Assembly: GCF_001898315.1 (NCBI RefSeq)
Contig: NZ_MKTQ01000009.1
Span: 229,566 to 293,565, forward strand
DNA length: 64,000 nucleotides
Reading direction: 5' to 3'
DNA from: Microbacterium sp. 70-16
GTDB lineage: Bacteria; Actinomycetota; Actinomycetes; Actinomycetales; Microbacteriaceae
In this document: one piece after another, positions 51,818 through 60,655 of the stretch
How the letters are laid out: each line of letters starts with the position of its first letter
How positions within the stretch are numbered: position 1 is the first letter of the stretch
The notes under the pieces: generated by a model
Databases searched by the model: none
Told to the model about the DNA's origin: nothing
The model's input: the letters and a program-made list of their open reading frames with translations, nothing else
Position numbers and translations under genes: made by a program

Positions 51818-51914
51818 GTGGCCCTCATGCACGGTGAAGCAAGATGACACCAGCCTAGCCTTTGATACGGGCACCGGTCGTGACCACGGGTGCCGCCGAC
51901 CCTAGAATCGGTCC

Positions 51915-53030
51915 ATGGCCCATGTGACGCTGCCTCGCGAGATTCTGCCCACCGACGGACGCTTCGGCTGCGGCCCCTCGAAGATCCGCCCCGAACAGCT
52001 CGCCGCCCTCGCGGGCCCGGGCTCGGTGCTGATGGGCACCTCTCACCGCCAGTCGCCCGTCAAGAGCCTCGTCGGCCAGGTGCGCATGGGGCTGTCCGAC
52101 CTGCTGCGTCTGCCCGACGGGTACGAGATCATCGCCGGCAACGGCGGTTCGACCGCGTTCTGGGATGCCGCCGCCTTCGGCCTCATCGACAAGCGCGCGC
52201 AGAACCTCGTGTTCGGAGAGTTCGGCGGCAAGTTCGCCGGGGCCGCCGCCGCACCGTGGCTCGAAGCGCCCGACGTGCGCAAGGCCGAGCCCGGCTCGCG
52301 CACGGTCGCCGAGGCCGTCGAGGGCGTCGACGTATACGCCTGGCCGCACAATGAGACCTCGACCGGTGTCGCCGCTCCCGTCGAGCGCGTGCGCGGTGAC
52401 GAGGGCGCACTGACCGTCATCGACGCGACGAGCGCCGCCGGCGGCATCAACTTCCGCGTCACCGAGGCGGATGTCTACTACTTCGCGCCGCAGAAGAACC
52501 TGGGCTCGGACGGTGGCCTGTGGTTCGCCGCCGTCTCGCCCGCCGCGATCGAGCGGATCGAGCGCATCGCCGCGTCGGGGCGCTACATCCCCGAGTTCCT
52601 CAGCCTGAAGAACGCGCTCGACAACTCGCGCCTGAACCAGACGCTGAACACGCCGGCCGTGTCGACCCTGTACCTGCTCGACAAGCAGCTCGAGTGGATC
52701 AACGGCAACGGCGGCCTCGGCTGGGCATCCGCCCGCACCGCCGAATCGTCCTCTGCGCTGTACGCGTGGGCCGACTCGGTGTCGTACGCGACGCCGTTCG
52801 TCGCCGACCCGGCCGACCGCTCCCCCGTCGTCGTCACGATCGACTTCGACGACACGGTGGATGCCGCGGCCATCGCCGCAAGCCTGCGTGCGAACGACAT
52901 CGTCGACACCGAGCCGTACCGCAAGCTCGGCCGCAACCAACTGCGCATCGCGACCTTCGTCTCGATCGAGCCGGAAGACGTGCGTCAGCTCATCAAGTGC
53001 ATCGAGTACACCGTCGAGCGCCAGGGCTGA
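51915..53030 (+). CDS. serC: Phosphoserine transaminase
   Basis: A 371-residue class V aminotransferase of the actinobacterial SerC type (RFGCGPSKIRPEQLAAL, GTSHRQSPVKSLVG, and the pyridoxal-lysine segment YYFAPQKNLGSDGG). It converts 3-phosphohydroxypyruvate and glutamate to phosphoserine in serine synthesis. Length and motifs are typical. Confidence 0.93.
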   Translation: MAHVTLPREILPTDGRFGCGPSKIRPEQLAALAGPGSVLMGTSHRQSPVKSLVGQVRMGLSDLLRLPDGYEIIAGNGGSTAFWDAAAFGLIDKRAQNLVFGEFGGKFAGAAAAPWLEAPDVRKAEPGSRTVAEAVEGVDVYAWPHNETSTGVAAPVERVRGDEGALTVIDATSAAGGINFRVTEADVYYFAPQKNLGSDGGLWFAAVSPAAIERIERIAASGRYIPEFLSLKNALDNSRLNQTLNTPAVSTLYLLDKQLEWINGNGGLGWASARTAESSSALYAWADSVSYATPFVADPADRSPVVVTIDFDDTVDAAAIAASLRANDIVDTEPYRKLGRNQLRIATFVSIEPEDVRQLIKCIEYTVERQG

Positions 53031-53148
53031 GCTGACCGCGGCTCGCGCGAGCTGATCGCGGCTCGCGCGAGAACAGGCAAACGCGCGGAGACAGGCCGTT
53101 CCGCGCGGCATCCTGCCTGTTTTGACGCAATCGCCTGTTTTCGCGCAG
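53031..53148. repeat. Intergenic repeat block after serC
   Basis: Two tandem 20-bp units GCTGACCGCGGCTCGCGCGA and GCTGATCGCGGCTCGCGCGA (53031-53070) are followed by alternating AACAGGC and GCCTGTT motifs to 53148. The block separates the convergent serC and DUF3027 genes and may act as a bidirectional stem-loop. Confidence 0.6.
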
Positions 53149-53173
53149 CTGCGGCAGGTCACTCCTCGGCGGG

Positions 53174-53752
53174 TCACTCCTCGTCGGAGTCGTCCTCGTC
53201 GTCGGCGGCGTCCTCGTCGAGCACGTCGATGTCGACACCGTCGACGTCGCCGGCGTGCAGGATCGGCGACCCGTCCTCGTCGAAGTCGGCGGCATCCAGA
53301 TCGTCGAGGTCATCGACATCGTCCTGGTCGTCGTCATCGACATCGTCGTCATCGAGATCGTCATCGTCGAGGTCGTCGCCCTGATCGTCCTCGTCGCCGG
53401 CAGCCTCAGCGCGCTCGGCGGCGAGCGCCGCCTGCGCAGCCTGGTACTCGGCCAGCCGCACGGCCCACGGCACCCAATCAGGGGCCAGAAGCGCGCCGTC
53501 ACCGGGCAGCAGCTCGACCTCGAGCACGGTCGGCTCGGCGTCTTCGACGACGGTGAGGCTCACCGTCCAGAACCAGCCGGGGTACCCGGGCATCGTGTTC
53601 TCGAAGCGCAGCGAGACCACGCCGCCCTCTTCGAGGGTGTAGCCCGCGGCAGGCCCGACGGTCACCGCCGGCGTGATGTCGTGCAGCGCCGCGACGGCGA
53701 GATCGTGCGACGCGAGCAGACGCTCGTCGGCGGGCTCAGGCGTCGAGGTCAT
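53174..53752 (-). CDS. DUF3027 domain protein
   Basis: A 192-residue protein with an N-terminal DUF3027-like domain (LRFENTMPGYPGWFWTVSLT) and a very acidic C-terminal tail made almost only of D and E from about residue 120. In actinobacteria it regularly follows a cold-shock gene, as here, with a 17-base overlap. Function unknown. Confidence 0.8.
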   Translation of the reverse strand: MTSTPEPADERLLASHDLAVAALHDITPAVTVGPAAGYTLEEGGVVSLRFENTMPGYPGWFWTVSLTVVEDAEPTVLEVELLPGDGALLAPDWVPWAVRLAEYQAAQAALAAERAEAAGDEDDQGDDLDDDDLDDDDVDDDDQDDVDDLDDLDAADFDEDGSPILHAGDVDGVDIDVLDEDAADDEDDSDEE

Positions 53753-54116
53753 CGGCTACCTTGCGCAAGATCGCGGCGACCTTCGTGCCCTGACCGGCGT
53801 TCGGGTAATGCCCACGGCGCAGGTCGCCGCCGATCTTGTCGAGCAGCTTGACGACGTCTTCGACGATGATCGCCATGTCGTCGGGCTTCGGGCGGTTGCG
53901 CTTGGAGAGGCTCACCGGGGCATCCAGCACCCGCACCGCGAGCGCCTGCAGGCCGCGCTTGCCGTCGGCGACGCCGAACTCGAGCCGCGTGCCGGACTTG
54001 ACGACCGTCCCCGCAGGGAGGGCCGTGGCGTGCAGGAAGACGTCCTGGCCGTCATCGGTGGTGATGAAGCCGAACCCCTTCTCGTCGTCGTAGAACCTGA
54101 CCTTGCCGGTGGGCAT
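53736..54116 (-). CDS. Cold-shock domain protein
   Basis: A 126-residue protein with an N-terminal cold-shock domain (GKVRFYDDEKGFGFITTDDG, VFLHATALP) that binds single-stranded RNA or DNA, and a C-terminal helical extension of about 55 residues. Coupled to the DUF3027 gene. Longer than plain CspA. Confidence 0.88.
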   Translation of the reverse strand: MPTGKVRFYDDEKGFGFITTDDGQDVFLHATALPAGTVVKSGTRLEFGVADGKRGLQALAVRVLDAPVSLSKRNRPKPDDMAIIVEDVVKLLDKIGGDLRRGHYPNAGQGTKVAAILRKVADDLDA

Positions 54117-54223
54117 CGCAAACCTCGCGCTGATCGTGCCCGCATGCGGGCGCAGTGGAACGGGGGCGGATCACCCCAGGACACCAGCCTACGGCAACGG
54201 CCCGACGCAGTAGGCTGGTGCGG

Positions 54224-54508
54224 ATGCCCCCTTCCACGCCCCAGACCCCATCCGAGGACGTTCCCGTCCGCCGGATCGACCGCATCCTCGCGTTCATGTC
54301 GCTGGGGCTGCTCGTCCTGTCGGTCGTGTGCTTCGTCGCGATCATGATCGGCTCGGCATCCGGCATGACGCACGAGGATTTCGGCGCGGGAGTCTGGCCG
54401 ACCGTCGGAGCGGTCGTCTACATCGCCCCGATCGTCGCCTTCCTCCTCCTGATGACGGTGCTCATCATGACCTTCATCCGGAAGGCGCGCGCGGGCAAGG
54501 GCCGCTGA
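54224..54508 (+). CDS. Small two-helix membrane protein
   Basis: A 94-residue protein with two membrane segments (LAFMSLGLLVLSVVCFVAIM and VVYIAPIVAFLLLMTVLIMT) and basic ends. It precedes the helicase-associated gene by one base. Unknown function. Confidence 0.7.
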   Translation: MPPSTPQTPSEDVPVRRIDRILAFMSLGLLVLSVVCFVAIMIGSASGMTHEDFGAGVWPTVGAVVYIAPIVAFLLLMTVLIMTFIRKARAGKGR

Positions 54509-54509
54509 C

Positions 54510-56219
54510 GTGACCGGCTCGGACGCACGGACGCTCGCGCACCAGCTCGCGGCGCGCGACGAACGCGCCCTGGCCGAACTGCTGGACGCACGCCACGTCT
54601 CCCCCACCGCGAGCTGGAACGACGCGTTCGACGCCGCCGAGCAGCTGCTCGACCCCGCGTCACTCGCCCGTGCGATCGCCGACCTGACGGCTGCTGAGGC
54701 CGCCGCCCTCGCGCAGGCGATCGACGGCGCCGACGTTCCCGCCGGCCCCGCCCGCGACGCACTCATCTCCCGCGCGTTGCTCGCCGACGACGGCGCGCCG
54801 TGGGAGCCGGTCGCAACGGCCTTCCGTGCGGCGGTTCCGATCGCCCACGACCCAGCGCCCGAGCCCGCATCGGCTCCGGATGCCGCCGCCGAGGCGGAGC
54901 GCGCGTTCACGGCATCCGCGTCGCTCGCCGACGTGCTGCACGCGGCGCTGACCAGCCCGCTCGGGCGCATCGGCGCGGGCACCCTCGGCGCCGTCGATCG
55001 GCGCCGGCTGATCGAGACGGGGGCGGTGTCGGATGCCGCCACCGCCGACGATCTCGTCGCGATCGCCGACCGCACGGGGCTACTGGCCGTCACCGACCGC
55101 GCCTGGCTCGTCACGGCGCGCGGCACGGCGTGGCTGCACAGCAGCACGATCGACCGCTGGAGTGCGGTGGCCGCAGCCCTCGTCGACAGCCTGCCGCCGG
55201 CGCTCCGCCGCGGCGACGGATGGCTGCCTCTGTCGGAGTGGCCCGGTGCCCACCCGTTCGACGCGGCGTGGCCCGAGCGTGCCGCGGCGCTTGCGGCGCT
55301 GCTGCAGCGCTGGGCGCTCGTGGACGGCACCGGCGCGGTCACGCCGTGGGCGCAGCCCGCCGCGACCGGTGGGGCGTTCGACGCCGATGCCCTCGCCGCG
55401 CTGCTGCCGCCCGAAGTCGACCGCGTGTACCTGCAGAACGACCTCACGGCGATCGCGCCGGGCTCGCTCGCTCCGCACCTCGACATGCGCCTGCGCTCGA
55501 TGGCGCGGCGCGAGTCGCGCGCGCAGGCATCCAGCTACCGGTTCACGGCCGAGACGCTCGCCGATGCCCTGACCGCGGGCGAGACCGCCGATTCGCTGCG
55601 CGCGTTCCTGCTCGAGCTGTCGCTGACCGGGCTGCCGCAGCCGCTCGCCTATGAGATCGAACGGTCGGCGAGCCGGCACGGCGCACTGCAGGTCGGCCCC
55701 GACGCGCAGGGCCGCACCCACGTCATCAGCACCGACGAGTCGCTGCTGCGCACGGTGGCGGTCGACCAGGCGCTGCGCCCCCTGGGCCTCGTCGCCGACG
55801 GCGAAGCGCTGCTGACCCGTGCGAGCGCCGACACCGCGTTCTGGATGATCGCCGACGCGCGCTACCCCGTCGTCGCCGTCGACGCCGACGGCAACCGTCG
55901 CGCGCTCGACCGGCACCGCCTCGCGCCCAATCCCGAGCCGGCCCCCGCCCCGCTCGAGCGGTACCGCGACCTCGTCACGCGGCTGCGCGCGACCCGCAGC
56001 GAAGACGCGGATGCCGCATGGCTCGAGCGGGAGCTCGAGCAGGCCGTGCGAGCGCGCGCGACGATCGTCGTCGCGGTGCGCCTACCCGACGGCGCCGAGC
56101 GTGAGTTCACGATCGAGGCGACGGGCCTCGGCGGCGGGCGCCTGCGCGGGCGCGACCGGGCCGTCGACGTCGAGCGCACCCTGCCGGTGTCGAGTATCAC
56201 CCGCGTGAGTCCCGCCTGA
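54510..56219 (+). CDS. Helicase-associated domain protein, XPB partner
   Basis: A 569-residue protein of the actinobacterial helicase-associated family that travels with the XPB helicase. It contains a winged-helix-like middle (VDRVYLQNDLTAIAPGSLAP) and a C-terminal part with DSLRAFLLELSLTGLPQPL. A GTG start is used. Only 25 bases separate it from the helicase gene, so they are co-expressed. It likely modulates XPB in DNA repair. Confidence 0.8.
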   Translation: MTGSDARTLAHQLAARDERALAELLDARHVSPTASWNDAFDAAEQLLDPASLARAIADLTAAEAAALAQAIDGADVPAGPARDALISRALLADDGAPWEPVATAFRAAVPIAHDPAPEPASAPDAAAEAERAFTASASLADVLHAALTSPLGRIGAGTLGAVDRRRLIETGAVSDAATADDLVAIADRTGLLAVTDRAWLVTARGTAWLHSSTIDRWSAVAAALVDSLPPALRRGDGWLPLSEWPGAHPFDAAWPERAAALAALLQRWALVDGTGAVTPWAQPAATGGAFDADALAALLPPEVDRVYLQNDLTAIAPGSLAPHLDMRLRSMARRESRAQASSYRFTAETLADALTAGETADSLRAFLLELSLTGLPQPLAYEIERSASRHGALQVGPDAQGRTHVISTDESLLRTVAVDQALRPLGLVADGEALLTRASADTAFWMIADARYPVVAVDADGNRRALDRHRLAPNPEPAPAPLERYRDLVTRLRATRSEDADAAWLERELEQAVRARATIVVAVRLPDGAEREFTIEATGLGGGRLRGRDRAVDVERTLPVSSITRVSPA

Positions 56220-56244
56220 TCCGGCGCCGGTAGACTGGTCCGCT

Positions 56245-57888
56245 ATGGCTGACGGACCCCTCATCGTCCAGAGCGACCGCACCGTGCTGCTGGAGGTCGC
56301 CCACCCCGACGCCGAGAGCGCCCGCCACGAGCTGGCGATCTTCGCCGAACTCGAGCGCGCCCCCGAGCACATTCACACCTACCGCATCACGCGGCTGGGC
56401 CTGTGGAACGCGCGCGCGGCCGGCCACACCGCCGACGACATGCTCGGCACGCTTGACCGCTGGTCGCGCTTTCCGGTGCCGGCATCGGTCTCGATCGATA
56501 TCCGCGAGACCGTCGGCCGCTACGGGCGGCTGGTGATCGAGCGCGACGACGAGGGCACCCTCATCCTGCGCGCGACCGACACGGCCGTGCTCGCCGAAGT
56601 CGCGAAGAACAAGCGCATCCAGCCGCTGCTGACGGGGCATCCGTCGCCCGGTGTGTTCACGGTGGATGCCTGGGCACGCGGCCACATCAAGCAGGAGCTG
56701 CTCAAGGTCGGCTGGCCCGCCGAAGACCACGCCGGGTACACGCCGGGAACGCCGCACCCGATCGACCTCGCCGAAGACGGCTGGACGCTGCGCCCGTACC
56801 AGCGCAAGGCGGTCGACATCTTCACCGAGGGCGGGTCGGGCGTCGTCGTGCTGCCCTGTGGCGCCGGCAAGACCCTCGTCGGGGCGGCCGCGATGGCCGA
56901 CACCAAGACGACGACGCTGATCCTCGTGACCAACACCGTGAGCGCCCGGCAGTGGCGCGACGAGCTGCTCAAGCGCACGTCGCTGACTCCGGAAGAGATC
57001 GGCGAGTACTCGGGCCAGGCCAAAGAGGTCAAGCCCGTCACGATCGCGACCTACCAGATCCTCACCGCGAAGCGGAAGGGCGAATACGCGCACTTGGCGC
57101 TGCTGGACGCCCTGGACTGGGGCCTCATCGTCTACGACGAGGTGCACCTGCTGCCCGCGCCCGTGTTCAAGCTGACGGCCGACCTGCAGGCCCGGCGCCG
57201 CCTGGGCCTGACCGCGACACTCGTGCGTGAAGACGGCCGCGAGGGCGACGTGTTCAGCCTCATCGGGCCCAAGCGGTTCGACGCGCCGTGGAAGGAGATC
57301 GAGGCGCAGGGCTTCATCTCCCCCGCCGTCTGCTACGAGGTGCGCGTCGATCTGCCGGCCTCTGACCGCATGGAGTACGCCGCCGCGGCCGACGACGAGC
57401 GCTACCGCCTCGCGGCGACCGCGCACGCGAAGATCGGGGTCGTCAGCGACCTCGTCGCGCGCCACGCGGGCGAGCAGATCCTCGTGATCGGGCAGTACCT
57501 CGACCAGATCGACGTGCTGTCGGATGCCCTCGGCGCGCCGCAGATCACCGGCGCGACCCCCGTCGACGAGCGCGAGGAGCTATACGGCGCGTTCCGCGAG
57601 GGGCGCATCCCGGTGCTCGTCGTCTCGAAGGTCGCGAACTTCTCGATCGACCTGCCCGAGGCATCCGTCGCGATCCAGGTGTCGGGGTCGTTCGGCTCAC
57701 GGCAGGAAGAGGCCCAGCGCCTCGGGCGCCTGCTGCGCCCCAAGACGAGCGGGCACACCGCGAGCTTCTACACCCTGATCGCCCGCGACACGGTCGACCA
57801 GGACTTCGCGCAGAACCGCCAGCGCTTCCTCGCCGAGCAGGGCTACAGCTACACGATATTGGACGCGGATGGACTCAATGCCGCGTAA
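56245..57888 (+). CDS. DNA repair helicase, XPB type
   Basis: A 547-residue superfamily II helicase resembling archaeal and eukaryotic XPB. Motifs seen are Walker A LPCGAGKTLVG, DEVH box (VYDEVHLLPA), GLTATLVRED, and a RecA2 motif EEAQRLGRLLRP. An N-terminal damage-recognition region precedes them. It works in DNA repair or transcription-linked unwinding. Its 3' end overlaps the convergent CPBP gene by 40 bp. Confidence 0.92.
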   Translation: MADGPLIVQSDRTVLLEVAHPDAESARHELAIFAELERAPEHIHTYRITRLGLWNARAAGHTADDMLGTLDRWSRFPVPASVSIDIRETVGRYGRLVIERDDEGTLILRATDTAVLAEVAKNKRIQPLLTGHPSPGVFTVDAWARGHIKQELLKVGWPAEDHAGYTPGTPHPIDLAEDGWTLRPYQRKAVDIFTEGGSGVVVLPCGAGKTLVGAAAMADTKTTTLILVTNTVSARQWRDELLKRTSLTPEEIGEYSGQAKEVKPVTIATYQILTAKRKGEYAHLALLDALDWGLIVYDEVHLLPAPVFKLTADLQARRRLGLTATLVREDGREGDVFSLIGPKRFDAPWKEIEAQGFISPAVCYEVRVDLPASDRMEYAAAADDERYRLAATAHAKIGVVSDLVARHAGEQILVIGQYLDQIDVLSDALGAPQITGATPVDEREELYGAFREGRIPVLVVSKVANFSIDLPEASVAIQVSGSFGSRQEEAQRLGRLLRPKTSGHTASFYTLIARDTVDQDFAQNRQRFLAEQGYSYTILDADGLNAA

Positions 57889-58862
57889 GGCGCCGGCGCC
57901 GGCGGCGTCAGCACGAGCGTCCGCGCGAGCGGCTTGCGGGCCAGGCGCCACTCGATGAGCGCGACGTAGCCGCCGACGAGGACGAACGACCACAGGAAGC
58001 TCACCCACCCGGTGGTCGACTCGGTGGGGTTCGTGCCCGCCGCGATGCCGACGATGAATCCCGTGAGGTTGTTCACGACGTGTAGCGCGATGGCGGCCTC
58101 GAGCCCGCCCGTGCGCCACGTCAGCCATCCGGCCGCGACGGCGAACAGGCCGACGCTGATCTGCCCGAGCAGGTCGTACATGTGCCCGAGCACGAACAGC
58201 GGCACAGGCACGAGGATCGCGAACGCCGGATGCCGCAGCCAGCGCCCGATCGCCTGCATCAGGAAGCCGCGGAAGATGTACTCCTCGGCGGCGGACTGCA
58301 GCGGCACGAGCAGGATCACGAGCACGAGCGAAACCGCCCACCACGCGTTGGGCTCGGCCGCCGGCGCTTCGTCGCCAGGGATCAGCAGCGACAGGCCCGT
58401 GAGCACGGCCGACAGCACGAGCGCGATCAGGCCACACAGCAGCATCCAGCGCCAGCGCAGGCGCCCCGCCGCCGATGAGATGAGTCCCGTGCGCTTGCCG
58501 TTCACGATGAGCGACGCCAGCACGTACGAGGGCAGCATCAGGATGATCGTGCCGAGCAGGAACACCAGCATGACGGGATCTGCCACGTCGATCGTCGGGT
58601 TCTCAGCGAGCGCCAGCGTGCGCTCGAGGAACGAGGGATCGGCCAACGCGACCACGACCATCAGCGCCGTCACGACGGCGAGCATCGCGACGTAGAACAC
58701 GAGTCCGAGGCCCGCGACCGCCAGCGGCGTCCACCATCCGCTGCGCCGGCGCGCGAACACGAGTCGGTGGAACGCGAGGCCACCCGCGGTGGCATCGGCG
58801 GGCAACGGGCGCGGGGCGGGAGGAAGAACGGGGGCGATGGCAGCGTCGGGGGGCAGCGTCAT
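57849..58862 (-). CDS. CPBP-family intramembrane metalloprotease
   Basis: A 337-residue polytopic protein with the CPBP (CAAX/Abi) motif AAEEYIFRGFL and, later, ALHVVNNLTG giving the zinc/glutamate sites. Eight or so hydrophobic segments are visible. Such proteases process prenylated or small membrane proteins. The ATG at 58862 overlaps the upstream gene's stop (ATGA). Confidence 0.8.
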   Translation of the reverse strand: MTLPPDAAIAPVLPPAPRPLPADATAGGLAFHRLVFARRRSGWWTPLAVAGLGLVFYVAMLAVVTALMVVVALADPSFLERTLALAENPTIDVADPVMLVFLLGTIILMLPSYVLASLIVNGKRTGLISSAAGRLRWRWMLLCGLIALVLSAVLTGLSLLIPGDEAPAAEPNAWWAVSLVLVILLVPLQSAAEEYIFRGFLMQAIGRWLRHPAFAILVPVPLFVLGHMYDLLGQISVGLFAVAAGWLTWRTGGLEAAIALHVVNNLTGFIVGIAAGTNPTESTTGWVSFLWSFVLVGGYVALIEWRLARKPLARTLVLTPPAPAPYAALSPSASNIV

Positions 58863-59272
58863 GCTTCCATCGTCGCACCGATGCACACGCCGAGCGTCGT
58901 GAAGTACACGACACCGGCGAACAGCGCGTGAAAGCCCACGATCGCGGGCATCCGCCCCTTGAAGACCGCCGCGATCGCGCCGCCGTAGTCGCTCCACATG
59001 CCGCCCGACCATCCGCGCTGGCGGCGGAACCGCCGGATCATGAGGCTGTCGCCCACACCGTTGCCGACCGTGATGGCCGCGAACGCGATCCACCCCCACA
59101 CGACGGCACCCGTGATGGTGAACGTCACCCACGTCACCAGTCCGGCCAGGCCCAGCGCGACGTGGGTCAGCACGCGCGGCGCGACCGACCGACCGTGCCG
59201 CCACCATCCAATCAGCAGCACGACTCCCGCGAGGGCCTGAATCGCGAACAGCGCGGTCACGACGTGTTCCAT
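58859..59272 (-). CDS. Four-helix membrane protein of unknown role
   Basis: A 137-residue protein with four membrane segments (LFAIQALAGVVLLIGWW, VTWVTFTITGAVVWGWIAFA, IAAVFKGRMPAIVGFHALF and VVYFTTLGVCIGA) and basic loops. It starts next to a TetR gene with two palindromes between, so it is likely the regulator's target. Function unknown. Confidence 0.7.
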   Translation of the reverse strand: MEHVVTALFAIQALAGVVLLIGWWRHGRSVAPRVLTHVALGLAGLVTWVTFTITGAVVWGWIAFAAITVGNGVGDSLMIRRFRRQRGWSGGMWSDYGGAIAAVFKGRMPAIVGFHALFAGVVYFTTLGVCIGATMEA

Positions 59273-59283
59273 GCCCGCAGGTT

Positions 59284-59320
59284 ACTACGTTCGTAGTTCT
59301 CCCGCTACTACACCTATAGT
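59284..59320. promoter_or_regulatory. Two tandem palindromes, likely TetR operators
   Basis: ACTACGTTCGTAGT (59284-59297) is palindromic, and ACTACACCTATAGT (59307-59320) shares the ACTA...TAGT ends. They lie between the TetR gene and the divergent membrane protein, as for an autoregulated repressor. Confidence 0.65.
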
Positions 59321-59326
59321 GTTCCC

Positions 59327-59881
59327 ATGGCCGGTACCCGCGAACGCGCCCTCGACGCCGCCGTCGCCCTCGTCGGCGAAGGCGGCATGCGCGCCCTCAC
59401 CCACGCTCGCGTCGATGCCGCAGCCGCGCTGCCGCCGGGCTCGACCTCGAACTGGTTCCGCACCCGTGCCGCCCTCGTCACGGGACTCATCGACTGGATC
59501 GCCGAACAAGAGCGCATCGATCTGTCCGCAGCCCTCGGCGCGGGCGCGCCGCTCGACGTCGACGGCCTCATCGACACGATCACCCGCGCCGTCGAGCTCC
59601 AGACCGGGCCGCATGCGCTGCGCACCCGCGCGCGGCTGACGCTGTTCCTGGATGCCTCGCCGCTCGCGCAGACCCCGCTGCACGCGCAGCGGCTCACGTT
59701 CGAAGAGGGACTGCGCGCCGCCGCGCAGCGGCTCGGCATGCCGGATGCCGACGCCGCCGCCCGCACGCTGCTCGCGTGCGGCAACGGGCTCATCATGCAC
59801 CGGCTCACGGTGGCGCCGGGTGCTCCCGTGCGGCCGGTCGTCGAGCGTGCTGTGCACGGATGCCTCTCGGCACCCGCCTGA
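59327..59881 (+). CDS. TetR-family regulator
   Basis: A 184-residue TetR-like repressor. The N-terminal helix-turn-helix reads ALTHARVDAAAALPPGSTSN, followed by a helical ligand domain. Its operators appear to be the two ACTA-type palindromes just upstream; the divergent membrane-protein and CPBP pair are the likely targets. Confidence 0.8.
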   Translation: MAGTRERALDAAVALVGEGGMRALTHARVDAAAALPPGSTSNWFRTRAALVTGLIDWIAEQERIDLSAALGAGAPLDVDGLIDTITRAVELQTGPHALRTRARLTLFLDASPLAQTPLHAQRLTFEEGLRAAAQRLGMPDADAAARTLLACGNGLIMHRLTVAPGAPVRPVVERAVHGCLSAPA

Positions 59882-59946
59882 CCGTCTGATCGGCGCGGTC
59901 GGCCGATATCCAGCAACTGCATGGCATCCGGTGACAGTATGGGCAT

Positions 59947-60639
59947 ATGACGGCACCGCGCATTCTCGTCGTGGACGACGAACCGAACATCCGAGACCTG
60001 CTGGTCACGAGCCTCCGCTTCGCGGGATACCAGGTGCGGGCGGTCGCCAACGGCGCCCAGACGATCTCGGCCGTGCTCGAGGAAGAACCCGATCTGATCA
60101 TCCTCGACGTGATGCTGCCCGATATGAACGGGTTCAGCGTCACCAAGCGCCTCCGCGGCGCGGGGTACACCGCCCCGATCCTGTTCCTGACGGCGAAGGA
60201 CGACACCGAAGACAAGATCGAGGGCCTCAACGCCGGCGGTGACGACTACGTCACCAAGCCGTTCTCGCTCGACGAGATCGTCGCCCGCCTGCAGGCGATT
60301 CTGCGCCGCACGATGCAGGCCGACGAAGAGTCGACCATCAAGGCGGGCGAGCTGTCGATGGATCAGGACACGCACGACGTGCTCGTCGGCGACGTGTCGA
60401 TCGATCTCTCCCCCACCGAGTTCAAGCTGCTGCGCTACCTCATGCTCAACCCCAACCGGGTGCTGAGCAAGGCGCAGATCCTCGACCACGTGTGGGAGTA
60501 CGACTTCAACGGCGACGCCGGCATCGTCGAGAGCTACATCTCGTATCTGCGCCGCAAGATCGACCCGTACTCGAGCGAACCGCTGATCCAGACCAAGCGC
60601 GGCTTCGGCTACATGCTGAAGGCCGGCAAGACGGCCTAG
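59947..60639 (+). CDS. OmpR-family response regulator
   Basis: A 230-residue response regulator with phospho-acceptor D54 in IILDVMLPDM, K near 103 in DDYVTKPF, and a C-terminal winged helix (SPTEFKLLRYLMLNPNRVL). It pairs with the histidine kinase that follows 16 bp later. Sequence style matches the TcrX/TrcR group of actinobacteria. Confidence 0.9.
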   Translation: MTAPRILVVDDEPNIRDLLVTSLRFAGYQVRAVANGAQTISAVLEEEPDLIILDVMLPDMNGFSVTKRLRGAGYTAPILFLTAKDDTEDKIEGLNAGGDDYVTKPFSLDEIVARLQAILRRTMQADEESTIKAGELSMDQDTHDVLVGDVSIDLSPTEFKLLRYLMLNPNRVLSKAQILDHVWEYDFNGDAGIVESYISYLRRKIDPYSSEPLIQTKRGFGYMLKAGKTA

Positions 60640-60655
60640 CGGCCGCCGCCTCTCC

